64,000 nucleotides of DNA, taken from positions 89,244,321 to 89,308,320 of the forward strand of contig NC_083341.1 of assembly GCF_019175385.1 (NCBI RefSeq), read 5' to 3'. Below the pieces are notes generated by a model that saw nothing but the letters and a program-made list of their open reading frames with translations, was not told the DNA's origin and ran no database searches. The position numbers and the translations under genes are program-made. The DNA is from Lycium barbarum. Lineage: Eukaryota > Streptophyta > Magnoliopsida > Solanales > Solanaceae. Below are positions 9,918-21,103 of this stretch, in pieces (within the stretch, counting starts at the first letter, position 1; the number at the start of each line of letters is the position of its first letter).

Positions 9918-12542
9918 CTGCAAATATAGCCACTCGTTAGGGAGGGGTCATCCTGATAACACAGCTCTATCGCACGATCTAAGACAGAAAGAAGGGTAGT
10001 TTCCTAAATGCCCTGTAGCCTCCTGTTTATAGGCGTGGTGCACAACACACCGATAAACAAGACTCTACTAGACACGGTCTGTGGACATTCCGAGGACGAA
10101 CTGCTCTGATACCACTTTTGTCACGACCCAACCCCGTGGGCCGCGACCAGTGCCCTAGCTGGGCACCTATACGTACCCGATACCCACATTAGCATATTAT
10201 CAGAATAATAATATAATAATAACATTAGTGGATGCTACAGAATTTAGCAGAAGAGCAGACTTGGCACACAGAAGCCGATAAGGCTATCATAAAATAAAAC
10301 ATCCCAAACATATGTACAGAACCCACACAGATGTATCCACAGACCTCTACACAACATATCATAATCATAAGACGGGACAGGGCCCCGTCATACCCTGAAC
10401 AAAGTACATATCCTGATAGTAGTGACAGACTGTACCAAAAGATGGGCTCTGTAGAAGAGAGCGCCCCAAAATAGCAGAAATGGGATCCTAAACGTGCGGA
10501 TCAGCAAACCTGTCGTCTGTACCTGCGCGGCATGAAAACGCAGCCCCCGAAGAAAGGGGGTCAGTACGAAATATGTACTGAATATGTAAAGCGGAATCAC
10601 AGAAGTCAAATCATAATGATTACAGAAGATGGGTACAAAATCCAGAGTGTCAAATGCATATTTCCAAATCAGACAGAATGTGTACAGAAACATATGTCAT
10701 ATCATATCCGATCCCTGCCACGGGACTCGGCAGACAGAACGTGGTCACCCTCCCGACACTGGTGCCACAATACAGAGGAATCAGAAAAGGGGCGTGGCCC
10801 CGTATCACATAATATCATATCAAAATGGCCATAACAGATCAGATCAGAATAGGCGGACATGGCACATCATACTCCACAGACCCATGTACGCGTATACCTG
10901 CCCCCTCACATCGGGACGCGGCGAACAATGCAGAGAATTACGCTTGACAACATATCCTGGCCCGGGCTCAGTGTGGGAAACATTAGGACATCAACGAATG
11001 GAGTAGTGAGAGACTAATGCAATTTAAAAATATAATAAATGTTTTCAAAGACTCGATGAAGCGTATCAAAGACAAACAAATCCAATGGGGTCGGACGGAA
11101 TCATAATAAATGTATTTCGGATATCATAATAAATTACAGAAGTATAACTTTCCCGAAGTCATTCCGAGTGTCAAAATAATTTATAATATTTAACAGAATA
11201 TTTAAAATAATATTCGTTAAGCGATTAGTAGGGTAATTAAAACATTTCTTTCAAAAATCGCTTAAAAAGGAAGCTTTAACACATTAGGGGCAAAACCGGA
11301 AATAGTGGGCCCGCCTCAGAACAAATAAGGCGGCGGGCTCAAATTGTGCCCTCTAAACATATAATATCATCTACGAAGGTTATACAGACATTCTATGACT
11401 TTCTGAGTAATTTAGAGCACAATTGCATAATTTCAGAAAAAGCGTATCAAAATGGTTCAATTCTACTGAAGGAAAAACAGAAATTTTATCTTGCGGATTC
11501 CGAGGGCCAAGAGGTCCTTCGAGGCCCGGATCCGACCCTAATACACTAAGGGCATGCCAAGGGAAGAATTGGGTTTGCTTTACATACCTTTCACGCCCCT
11601 TAAGCCTTTCCAAACTCACTTCCCGTTTCGTCGAAAAACTGCAATTGGTCAAGTTTACCAATTGTGAGTTATTAATGCCATTATTACAACTTTAAGCATA
11701 TTTGGCTACCGAAATTTCGGCAGCACTTCCCCTATACATATGGCACCCCGAGAATTCAACTCGGCTAGAAATCATCAACAACAACCCAAACGACAACATT
11801 AACATCAACAAAGAACATTAAGAACACAAATATCCTTCAACTAGACATTTTTCTCACAAGTTGACATAACCTTCATTTCAATCCAAACTTCCACTAATAT
11901 CAATAATTTCACATTCATCAACAATCAAGATCATCACCATATAGTTCTAGATACATTTCATATCGTTTGCCTTAAGATATACACTCGATATACATAATAT
12001 ACAACTTTCCGCCAAAATCATAACTTATGCAAAACATCAAATCTTTGGCATCCAACTTCATAACAAGTTTCCAACTTCCAAATTCATCAATGATCACCAT
12101 AATTCACAACCAAACAACTTCATTTCCTTAATGTCGGAAAATCATACTAAAACGACATAAGTTTCTACATTCCAATTTAATACAAACTTATATCATTCTA
12201 ACTTCATTTACATTACAAACATCACAACAACACTCTAACACATTAAACAACTTAATCCATCCCATTCCATACCACTCCATACCACACGGCCAAATGCTAT
12301 TTTCATCAATTCATCCAATTTTATTCAACTTTCATTCTCAATATGAATTCCACCATACTTACAACTAGAATACAACATAATTTCAATTCTTCATTAGCAT
12401 AAAATGCATGCATATACACGGCCATACATATATACTACATACCCACTTTGCAAACTTCCATTTCTTCATACAATCAACACATTTCCATAAACTACAACAC
12501 AATCAAAACTTCATAACACAAATAAAAGGTAGAAATTCTTAC
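9918..12542 (-). other. Candidate intron in B1 leader (LTR donor to acceptor before gag ATG)
   Basis: On the - strand a donor-like AAAAG|GTAAGA lies in the 5' LTR (GT at 12,542-12,541). An acceptor-like TTTGCAG ends at 9,918, two bases before the gag ATG (9,915-9,913). Removing the 2.6 kb between them would take out the PBS region and many upstream ATGs. The pairing is my inference; see the matching pairs in I and M. Confidence 0.35.
10103..10114 (-). other. B1 primer-binding site (initiator tRNA-Met)
   Basis: The - strand reads TGGTATCAGAGC starting four bases inside the 5' LTR. This is the standard complement of the initiator tRNA-Met 3' end and marks the minus-strand priming site. Confidence 0.95.
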
Positions 12543-13119
12543 CTTTTCTTCAAGTTTTCTTCACTTGGATATATGATCACTTTGGTGAATTGGATGCTCC
12601 CCACTCCAAACCAACTATACCAAGTTACAAAGGAACCTTGACTTAGTAGGAAAACAACAAGAAATAAATTTTTGGAACAATATTTTTTATGGCTATTTTT
12701 CCATGCTCCACCCGAAACCCTCTATCTCTTTTGCTCTTGTTCTTGATTTTTTTCTAAGTCTCTTAATGCCTTAAGTCTTCTAATGTCTATCATTTAAAGA
12801 CTTGGTCACATGACCAAGCACATGACCAAGTAATGGGCTTGGATCATGGCCTTAAGTTAATTGATTCACATGGAAATTTAATACAAATTTTTGGGCTTGG
12901 GCCAAGGCCATCATGGCCGGCCACCCCTTATCGCATTTTGTAATTCCCGAAACTAATTTCCAAAATTCCAAAATTACCCTTAACCTTGTCCCACACTTTC
13001 ATGACTCTATTCTTTCATGCATAACTCCTATGTTCAACAAAATATCAAATTGATCTTATATCTCTAGAATCCAATGTAATTCAAGTCTTTCCAAACGTGT
13101 GAAAACACGGGTCATAACA
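10119..13119 (-). repeat. B1 5' LTR
   Basis: The LTR is 3,001 bp and nearly identical to the 3' LTR. As the 5' copy it should drive transcription leftward. The TATA-like CTTATAAAAAAA of the 3' LTR reads CTTAGAAAAAAA here (+ strand about 12,747-12,758), one of few differences between the two copies. The paired hairpins lie at 10,544-10,580. Confidence 0.96.
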
Positions 13120-13124
13120 CCTTA

Positions 13125-14179
13125 AAGATACGAGCTGATATCCCCAAATTGCAACACAAGGTAATGAGTTAGAGTATAGGAGTTCTAAATGTTCATACTA
13201 TGATGTCATTATTGCTTACACTCACCTTATATACTATATTCCCTTCAAGGTGAGGCAGGATGTTAATGAGTGCCCATAATGGCATCGGGGATCACGACCT
13301 TACGTCCCCCCGACAAAGCATTGTTAACCTTGAACCTTTATGCATGCACCATGATGAGTATGTTAAACTGATGATATCACACCGCGCCTATTTGGCCGGG
13401 CAGTCACCGCTAAGGCGGGCAGCTATACACCATGGTCAGATGGCATGGGCAGACACCACTAGTGGGCGGCAGGAGATGGTACCCCGGACGCGAGAGGCAT
13501 GTACGCAGGCTAATGCTAATGATTATCACACCGATCCAATAGGGACGGGAAGCTTATATATTTATGCATTTACGATATGATGATGATTATGAGTAAGCCT
13601 GCATGCATCACTCCATTTCTATGTGACAGTCAGATACATATGTTCCTCATTGGTGTTTCCTTTATTTCATTGATGTGATATTATTGCTTATGCCTCTCAT
13701 ACTCAATACAATGTTCGTACTGACGTCCTTTTTCTTCGGACGCAGTGTTAATGCTCACAGGTAGACAGGGAGGTGATCTTGCCCAGATTCGTAGGAGTTG
13801 TCAGCTGTTGAGAGCACTCCATTGTCCCAGAGGTGCTTATGGTTTTCCCTTTTTGTACATGTATGTTTTGGGCACGACGGGGTCCTGCCCCGTCCATATG
13901 TCTAGTACTCTAGTAGAGGCTCGTAGATACGTAGTGTGGGTGTTATGGTCTCACGATGTTGCTACTACATGTATATATATATGTGTGTGTATATTTTATT
14001 TCAATTACCAAAAAGGCTTGTGCATATAAAAGTATTTATATTTTCGAAGGAAAGATGATTTTCTTGTAACTTGAGTATAACATTGATAAAAGCATTAGAC
14101 GAGAGTGATAAGCAGTAGAATGAGGGGTGTTCGTGGTTAGCCCCGGGTACTCGTCGCGGCCCCTGGTCGGGTCGTGACA
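13125..14179 (+). repeat. A1 3' LTR, right part
   Basis: This continues the A1 LTR after the second CCTTA copy and ends with GGTCGTGACA at 14,179. It matches the K LTR in reverse orientation (43,715-44,770 and 63,038-64,000), including the paired hairpin region (13,710-13,743) and a CGACGGGGTCCTGCCCCGTC hairpin near 13,877. The sequence then changes to element F, so 14,180-14,184 (CATAT) should be the target duplication; its partner lies left of the window. Confidence 0.92.
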
Positions 14180-14244
14180 CATATACACCTTAACTTGCAT
14201 TAGTCTATTCACCGCACAACAACCCGAAATTTCGAGGTGTAAGA
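14180..14244 (-). repeat. F 3' LTR remnant
   Basis: These 65 bp match the beginning of the E LTR (compare 32,245-32,311): CCGAAATTTCGAGGTGTAA followed by a purine tract on the - strand. The terminal TGTTACACC has decayed to TCTTACACC. The rest of this LTR should lie left of the window, displaced by A1. Confidence 0.7.
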
Positions 14245-16282
14245 CTCTCTCCCCGCCCCCTCCCCCAGGAAATTTCGTCCTCGAATGTAAAGTTCTCGGG
14301 GATTCTACAAATATTTGGCAAGAGTTTCCCCTATAATATGGCACTATCATCCTGTCACAACAACAAAAAATAACATCACCTCACAGGGCTACAACAATAA
14401 TATCAAGCAGACATGGCCATACGCGACCAAAAAGTATTAAAAGAACATTACATACCTGGGGATAATGGCGTCTCATCTTGTACTTCTGCTGGGGGTGGAA
14501 ATAAGTACTAGTATTTGGACTTCATATCTTCTTACGCTTCCAATTTCACCTCTTTTACTTCTGTGCCCCCTCATAATACCTTCGTCAAGCTTATATTTTT
14601 TGTTCTTCTTTCACTACCCCAGAACCTTTTGGGAGTGCAGTAAGAAATCCTATCAGAGTCTTTTAATGATATTTCTAAATTTGGCTTCAAGATGAAATTT
14701 CCACATTCCACTAATTCGATACTCTCCCATTCTTGCAAGCTTCATACGGCCATCTGGATATATCATTTCCAGATCATCTTGACATGTCTTTAAAGGTCTG
14801 ACATACATACTTCTAGCATGCCTTGGAAAGTTAGAAAACAAGCTCTATTCGCTTACCCATCTCAGAATGGGGGGTTTACTAGAATAACCTATCTTTCCCA
14901 GATCTCTCGGAATGCATCGATCTTCAAGTGCCGATAGGGAACCAAGCATTTTAGCCTGAAATTTTTCCATAGATAGTTTATATGATTCTTTACAATTACA
15001 ACCTTCATCTCAGCTTTAGGTTCATCCTCATTCTTGACTAGTGTCACTAAATTGTCTTACACAAGTTTACTCCCTATTATTTCCTTCACCACCACCTTTC
15101 GCTTTCAGTTTCTCATTTAAATCCATCTTACTGTATTTACCTCGCGATGCGGCCTTAATTCCTTCGTGTTTGAGTACTCTAAGCTTGGAATTCTCGTATC
15201 ACCCATACACTTTCTCTTCTAATGATCATACATATTTGTTCCTCTTCATTGTAGGTTGCTACCGTTAAGTATTCACATGCTTTCAAATAGTTCGTCTCCA
15301 TTTCAATCCTCTTATCTTGTTAACTCCGCATCCTTCCATTAGCATGACATTACCAAATTCTAAGTCAATTATTTTTGCCTTCAAGGCTTTCCCTGTGCAA
15401 TGCTTCCCTAATCATTATGTGACATTGGAACTTTTCATCTATGTGTCTTGCTTGCGGTGGCTATTCCACTTGACTTCCCGTCTTCGTCCACCATTCACTT
15501 TTCCCTCTAATCCAAATCTTACTTTCATCGCCTGTAGCTCCTCGCTGTGAAATCATTCGCGTGAGCTTTTATTGTATAGAAATACCATTTTTTCCTAGTC
15601 TATCTTGTGCCTGAACTAAAGTCGCAATGCTCACGTGATGTATCTTCTTGATGATAAAACCGCTCTTCTGTCATATGCCCATCCTTTAACTCTACCTCAT
15701 AACCCACCTTATTGTTGTACAAATGCCATGTTGAATTCTCCGCCCGTCTTTCATTCTATGGCCTATATCTTGTATTATCTCATTCTTACGCTTTCGGCGG
15801 CCACGTTGCCTCGAAAAATCGAAGACTACTTCTGTGATGGTCTCTTTTTGGTTACCATTTTGTCGCCGTGGCTATTAAACCATGAGGGAATTGTCTTTAC
15901 CTCAATGTTTCTTTCATTACTTCTATCAATACCCAGAGACCGTCTTTTATGTGACCATTTCCATCGATATAGCCCATAATCTCCCTATACTCCTTATGCC
16001 ACATCGTCCCCAAGCTCGCTCTCTCTTGGCTCACCTTTCTCAGTAATCTCTCCCTGGGACCTTTACGGTGTAACTCACCGGGGATACAATTCTATTTGTT
16101 GCTGTCTTGACATACGTATAAAGTCAGTCCATTAGTCATTCACAACAAAACCTTGTTCCTCCTTTCGTCTTAACCCTCATCCTTTCCTCGAATGATTTCA
16201 TTCATAGGACAATAACCTTAAACCTATTTTAGAGTACCATTAGCTTCCCTTTCCTTTCTTCTCTTTTCTCTCAGAACACCAT
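14245..16282 (-). pseudogene. F internal remnant: decayed pol end plus unassigned sequence
   Basis: On the - strand this begins with a C-rich/G-rich polypurine tract (about 14,248-14,275), the CGAGGACGAA motif and the 3' UTR block shared with A1, K and E (14,300-14,400). Next come traces of the pol C-terminus (about 14,470-14,560, by similarity to 32,530-32,600 and 58,140-58,200). From about 14,600 to 16,282 I recognise no domain in any frame and no similarity to other parts of the window. It is pyrimidine-rich on the + strand and full of stops. Element I begins at 16,283. Confidence 0.55.
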
Positions 16283-18681
16283 TGTAACGCCCCGTAAACT
16301 CGAACTAGGTGTGAATATGTAAAACTCTAGTGTTAAGATTATATTATACCTATATGAATCCATTCTTGATGAATTCGGGTGGAAGATGGCCGTTTCGAAG
16401 TCAAACCAACAATTGAAGATCTTAAGGGCTCTTAAATTCGCCTAAGTTTTGGTAGGTCTGACTTCTAAGCCAGTTTCGTGACAATAGGTTGGGAATTTCG
16501 GAACACTTCCTAATAAAAGTTGTGGATCTTTAAAATATCTTTCAAATGGTAGGTTGCCCAGCTCCAACAGAGCTCTGTACTAGGAGTTATGCCCATTTTA
16601 CTGAGCATCATCTGTGTAGCGCGAATATTAGGCGTGCACGGCGGCCCAGGCCAAATTTTCAGCAAACTCAAAATTTTGACGCCATTGAAATGGATACACT
16701 GTGTGCAGCGCCCTGGACGACGCCCCAGGCGACGCACCAGGCCATTTTACCCCTGAAGCGATTTTTCCCGAATTTTATAAGGGCCTAACTTCGTTATATT
16801 CATTCCCACTTCATTTTTGCCGACATCCTGAGAGGAAACAACCCTAAAATATCCCAAAAATATATAAGGTATGTTCTTGATCAATTCCCATCATTTCAAC
16901 ATCAATCTAACATAAAATTAACACTAGTTCATCTTCCACAAACCCTAGATTCTTGAAACCCAAGAAAGAGAAGAGGGAGGGACGTTTGGGAGAAATTAAT
17001 ATTCCTTCAATAAGGTATGATTCTTGACTTTTGTGATGTTATTGAAAGGGTTTAGACTAGTGTAGGTTGTCCTATAAGATTAGAATCTATGATTGATTTA
17101 TGAAGCATTCAAGAACACGTTCTAGTCATGAAAACCCTAGCTTTCATTGGTAAGAAGGGTTTATGGGTGGAAATAGGTTAGAGTTCTAACCTCTCCTATC
17201 TAAAAGTATTGTAGAATAATTGTTGGATTGTGTGAATTACGCTTGAGCGGGAATTAAGGTATGTCTCTTTTAAAATCATTTTTGACTATAAAGGTGATTT
17301 GTATGTCTCTCTTTTGAAAACTTATTCTGAATGAAAATCACTTTTTGAAACTATTGTTGGAAGTATAAATTTTATTCAAGATTCTTCAATGAATGAAAGG
17401 AAAAGTAATCTTTTCATGTTTCTTGAACTCTAATTCATTTCTATATGGTGGTTAATGTGTGTGAGGGGACAAACCCACATTAAACCTAGATTGTAACAAA
17501 CCCTACATATGTATAAGATATTATGAATGCTTTCCTCTATGAGAGATGCTTAATAATAATGGTTAAGATTTGCTAATGACATTCTCATTGATGAATTGGG
17601 ACATGGAAATCTTTTGTAAAGAAGTTATACGTTTTCAAAACATTGATTGGAATGACTTATTCTTTCGATATGGCATAATGAACCTTACTGACAATTGATG
17701 ATGTGGCTACCTTACAAATGCATTATGAATCGGCTCTTATGCCATGAATTTTGTTGTTGTGTTTGCCTTGCTATTCGGGAGGAAGCATAGCCACTATGGA
17801 TCCTAGTGTATTCATTGCCTTGCCATTCGGGAGGAAGAGTGGCCACTTCGGGGTTCGCTACCTGGGGTGTATTAATTGCCTTGCTATTCAGGAGGAAGAG
17901 TAGCCACCGTGAATCAATATTCTGGTGTATTGCGCAGTGTTGTTGACATTGAGTTGGGCCTATATGGACGATAGTGATATCCATCTTTATTATGGAACTG
18001 GTATTTATGCGTGATCGATTTAAAGCATAATGGAAACTGGGATCTTGAAATGGCTTGTAAACTGTTTAACAAATGATATTAAGAATCACAAAGTGGAATA
18101 ACAGTTTTTATACTATCTTTTGAGGACTGATTTCTTTATGTATTATTATAATTTATTTTCGTATTACTTGTTGTCCCCGAGGCACTCATTGAGTAGGAAG
18201 TACTCAGGCATACCATTGTTATTTTTTATGGTATGTTAGGTAACGGAGAAGAGCAGGTTCTTGATACTTCTAGCGCTTAGGAAGGACTTGTCGTTGCTGC
18301 TGATTTTGTGAGCCCACACGTTCATTCGTGGGACACCCTATTTATTCCTTCATTCATTATTAGTTTTTGGGCTGCGTCTCGATGAGTCAAACTATTATTT
18401 CTTTATCTTAGAAGCTCGATAGTATACATTCTTGTGGGTAGTTGTTGAGTTATTGATTAAATCTCAGGCACGTCGTGATGTTTGACAAGTATTGATTAGT
18501 AAAGACTTCCACTGATTTAATTCATATATGCCTGATTTGTTTACCTTTATTTTATAAACTGTTGGAGGCGAATGTTGAACTTGGCGGGTTCAAGTGTTAT
18601 TATTGTGTCATTTAGGTTCTTCTGATGTTGTTTATGACGTCGGATGCCGGTCACCTCTAGGGTGGGTTTTGGGGCATGACA
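16283..18681 (+). repeat. Element I 5' LTR
   Basis: The LTR is 2,399 bp, beginning TGTAACGCCCCGTAAAC and ending GGGGCATGACA, followed by four bases and a primer-binding site. It has a TATA-like TTTTATAAG (16,773-16,781), a donor-like site AAG|GTATGA (GT at 17,015) and a three-copy tandem repeat (17,754-17,925). Its sequence is not close to the other LTRs of the window. Confidence 0.88.
17754..17925 (+). repeat. Three-copy tandem repeat in element I LTR
   Basis: Three copies of a roughly 60-bp unit containing GCCTTGCTATTCGGGAGGAAG and a following tGGCCAC/tAGCCAC run. The copies have diverged. The array lies in the transcribed part of the LTR. Confidence 0.75.
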
Positions 18682-18685
18682 AGCT

Positions 18686-18697
18686 TGGTATCAGAGC
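18686..18697 (+). other. Element I primer-binding site (initiator tRNA-Met)
   Basis: TGGTATCAGAGC follows the LTR end by four bases, as in B1 and M. Confidence 0.93.
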
Positions 18698-18906
18698 CTA
18701 GGTTTATATGTCCTAGGATTATGGTCGGTGTCTGTGGAGTTGTGTCTACTGGAGTTTTCCTTGTGTAGCCTAATCACCTGCATGACCGAGAAACTCCCAA
18801 GACATTTATAGGTGTTTCCTATTCTTATTGATTCTAGATTGTGCTATAGAGCTTAAAGTCCTTTTAGGATCGTTCTGATTCGCTTGTTAATTCGTGCCTT
18901 GCAGAA

Positions 18907-19735
18907 ATGGCTCTGACGCGATCCAAAAATGGTAACCGAGGACGTCCTGCGAGAGTTAACTGAAATCTTGGGTCACGAGAGATGGATGACCCCCCAACAC
19001 TTTTTAGATGAGACCTTCAAGGCATTAAGGGCAATGGATGCCCAGGATTCCGAAGCTGTAAAGCTTGCTTCTTATCAGATGAAGGATGTTGCTCACGTAT
19101 GGTTTGAGATGTGGGAATCTAAGAGGGGTGACGCTGCTTTAGCTCCGACCTGGGCTGAATTTGAAGAGGCATTCATGGAAAGGTTCTTGTCTGATGAGGA
19201 AAGAATTGCTATAGCTACGAAGTTTGAAAAGCTAGAGCAGGGTAACAAGTCAGTTCGTGAGTATAGTTTGGAGTTCACCCGTCTGTCAAAGTATTCTTTA
19301 TACATGATTCCGACTGAAAAAGCATAAGTTGACTCGTTTTGTGATAGGCTTAGTACCACGTATCAAGTCTGCATGTGCTGCTGTGGCTATGTCTCCTACT
19401 TGCACTTTCTCATCTCTGGTTGGGTTTGCTAAACAACAAGAGAGGTGGAAAAATGAGGAGAGGGTGGATCGAGATCAGAACAAGAAGGCCTGATCGGCAG
19501 GTGGTTTTAGTGGTAATAATTATAAGGGAGGTCAGAGTAAAGGGTATTCGGCACCTGCTCAGTCTGGCGCATATTCGAATGCTAGTGTACCTTCTAGTAG
19601 GCAAGGTTAGAAGAATAATAACCAAAGTAGGTTTTCCCAAGGCAGTAGTCGGTCCGTTGTATGGGAGGATCGTATCTGTCATCACTGTGGTATTAGGGGG
19701 AATCTTAAGAGGGACTGTAGAAAGTGGCTACGTGA
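18907..19735 (+). pseudogene. Element I gag, broken
   Basis: The expected ATG (MALTRSKN) at 18,907 runs into a stop within about 20 codons. Most of the Gag core is open in another frame from 18,929 to 19,327: FKALRAMDAQDSEAVKLASY, then VWFEMWESKRGD, then SVREYSLEFTRLSKYS. Further breaks follow. The nucleic-acid-binding knuckle at 19,677-19,718 reads CHHCGIRGNLKRDC, with the zinc-binding His replaced by Asn. Gag would form the particle that packages element RNA; this copy cannot. Confidence 0.88.
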
Positions 19736-19736
19736 G

Positions 19737-20473
19737 ATGGCTGCTATAAAGAATGATTCGCCTGCTTCTGCATCTGCTAAAAATCAACCTGCTGGTAATG
19801 CTAACAATTATAATCAGAATGCTCGTAACAACGGAAAGGGAAAGGTAGTTGCTAATACTTCTGGTGGAGGGACATCTCGACTTTATGGGCTGACTCGTAG
19901 AGAGGTGGCTGAGGCTTCTGATGTTGTGGTTATAGGTATCCTTAATATCTGTTCTTATGATGCTTACTCATTGATTGATTCGGGTTCAAATTTATCCTAT
20001 GTGACCCCATGTTTTTCTCTTGATTTGGGTATGAAACCTAAACCTTTGTGTGAGCCTTTTGCTGTGGATACGCCTTTTGGTGTTCTGTTTATTGCTTCTA
20101 GAGTGCATAGAAATTGTGTTGTTGTGATCAAGGGACGTGAGACGATGGCTAATACTTTTGAATTTTAGATGGTAGATTTTGATGTAATTATGGGAATGGA
20201 CTGGTTGTTCGCATGTTATGCTAATATGGATTGTCTCCATAAGTTAGTTCGCTTCGCCTTTCCCGATGAGCCTGTTATTATGTGGGAGGGTGAAATTGCT
20301 AAGCCAAGGGGTAGATTTAATTCCTATCTTAAGGCTCATAAGATGATTACGAAGGGGTGCATTTACCATTTGGTTGCTGTTAATGATACAAAAGCCGTAG
20401 TACCTGAATTTGCATTTGTTCCCATAATTAGTGATTATCCCAAAGTGTTTCTTGAAGATCTCCCTGGTATTCC
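19737..20473 (+). pseudogene. Element I protease and protease-RT linker, truncated
   Basis: The aspartic protease motif LIDSGSNLSYVTP is present (Asp codon 19,977-19,979), followed by the IMGMDWL motif (about 20,193). An in-frame TAG at 20,166-20,168 splits the two. The linker continues through FNSYLKAHKMITKGCIYHL to a DYPKVFLEDLPGIP motif that normally precedes reverse transcriptase. It ends at 20,473 where LTR J begins, so RT, RNase H and integrase should resume to the right of the window. Confidence 0.9.
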
Positions 20474-21063
20474 TGTAACGACCCAGCTAGGGGCCGCGAC
20501 GGGTACCCGGGGCTAACCACCGAGCACCGCTCGTTGTATGACTTATTCTACTAATTTAATGCTCTTTTAATCAATTTATATTCAAATCATAAAGAAATCA
20601 TCTTTCGCTTGAAACATAAATGTTTTCATAAACATAAGCTATCAAAATAATATGCACGTATATGTATATAACTTTGGGAGACCCCATAACCCACACTACG
20701 TATCTTCGAGCCTCTACTGGAGAACTAGACATATACAAATATATACAAAAGCATAGCCCGACTGGCACCTCCGAAATAATGGAGTGCTCCTGTAAATCCA
20801 CTGATAGCTCCTATAGGTTTGCGCCGCCTCTCTGTCTACCTGTGGGCATGAACACAGCGTCCAAAGAAAATGGACGTCAGTACGAATATTGTACTGAGTA
20901 TGTAAGGCATAACAATGAAAATACATCAATGAGATAAAGGCAACATCGATAAGGATCAACTGTATGTGACTGTCTCGTATAGAAGAAATAGCACATGCTG
21001 ACTTACTTCATATCCATCATCATATCATATATTGCTGTGGAACGTGCAGCCCAATCCATGTAT

Positions 21064-21103
<40 letters not shown>

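Larger units (their letters stand above)
2213..13119 (-). mobile_element. Element B1: complete-ended Tekay/Del-type Ty3/gypsy retrotransposon
   Basis: The element is 10,907 bp, flanked by the 5-bp target duplication CCTTA (2,208-2,212 and 13,120-13,124) and inserted in the A1 LTR. Order on the - strand: 5' LTR (13,119-10,119), PBS, Gag-Pol, PPT, 3' LTR (5,252-2,213). The LTRs are 3,001 and 3,040 bp. By eye they differ by roughly ten substitutions and two indels (a 12-bp extra repeat at about 12,819 and a net 51-bp loss near 12,929, which account exactly for the length difference), so insertion was recent. Pol is broken by an internal integrase deletion, so this copy would need proteins from another element to move. 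Confidence 0.97.
17015..18904 (+). other. Candidate intron in element I leader
   Basis: A donor-like AATAAG|GTATGA in the LTR pairs with an acceptor-like CCTTGCAG ending at 18,904, two bases before the gag ATG at 18,907. The arrangement mirrors B1 and M. Splicing is inferred from motif placement only. Confidence 0.3.

Noticed and set aside
18301..18420. Possible short host gene near the end of LTR I
   Set aside because: There is no sustained open frame, and the region is within the LTR just before the primer-binding site.
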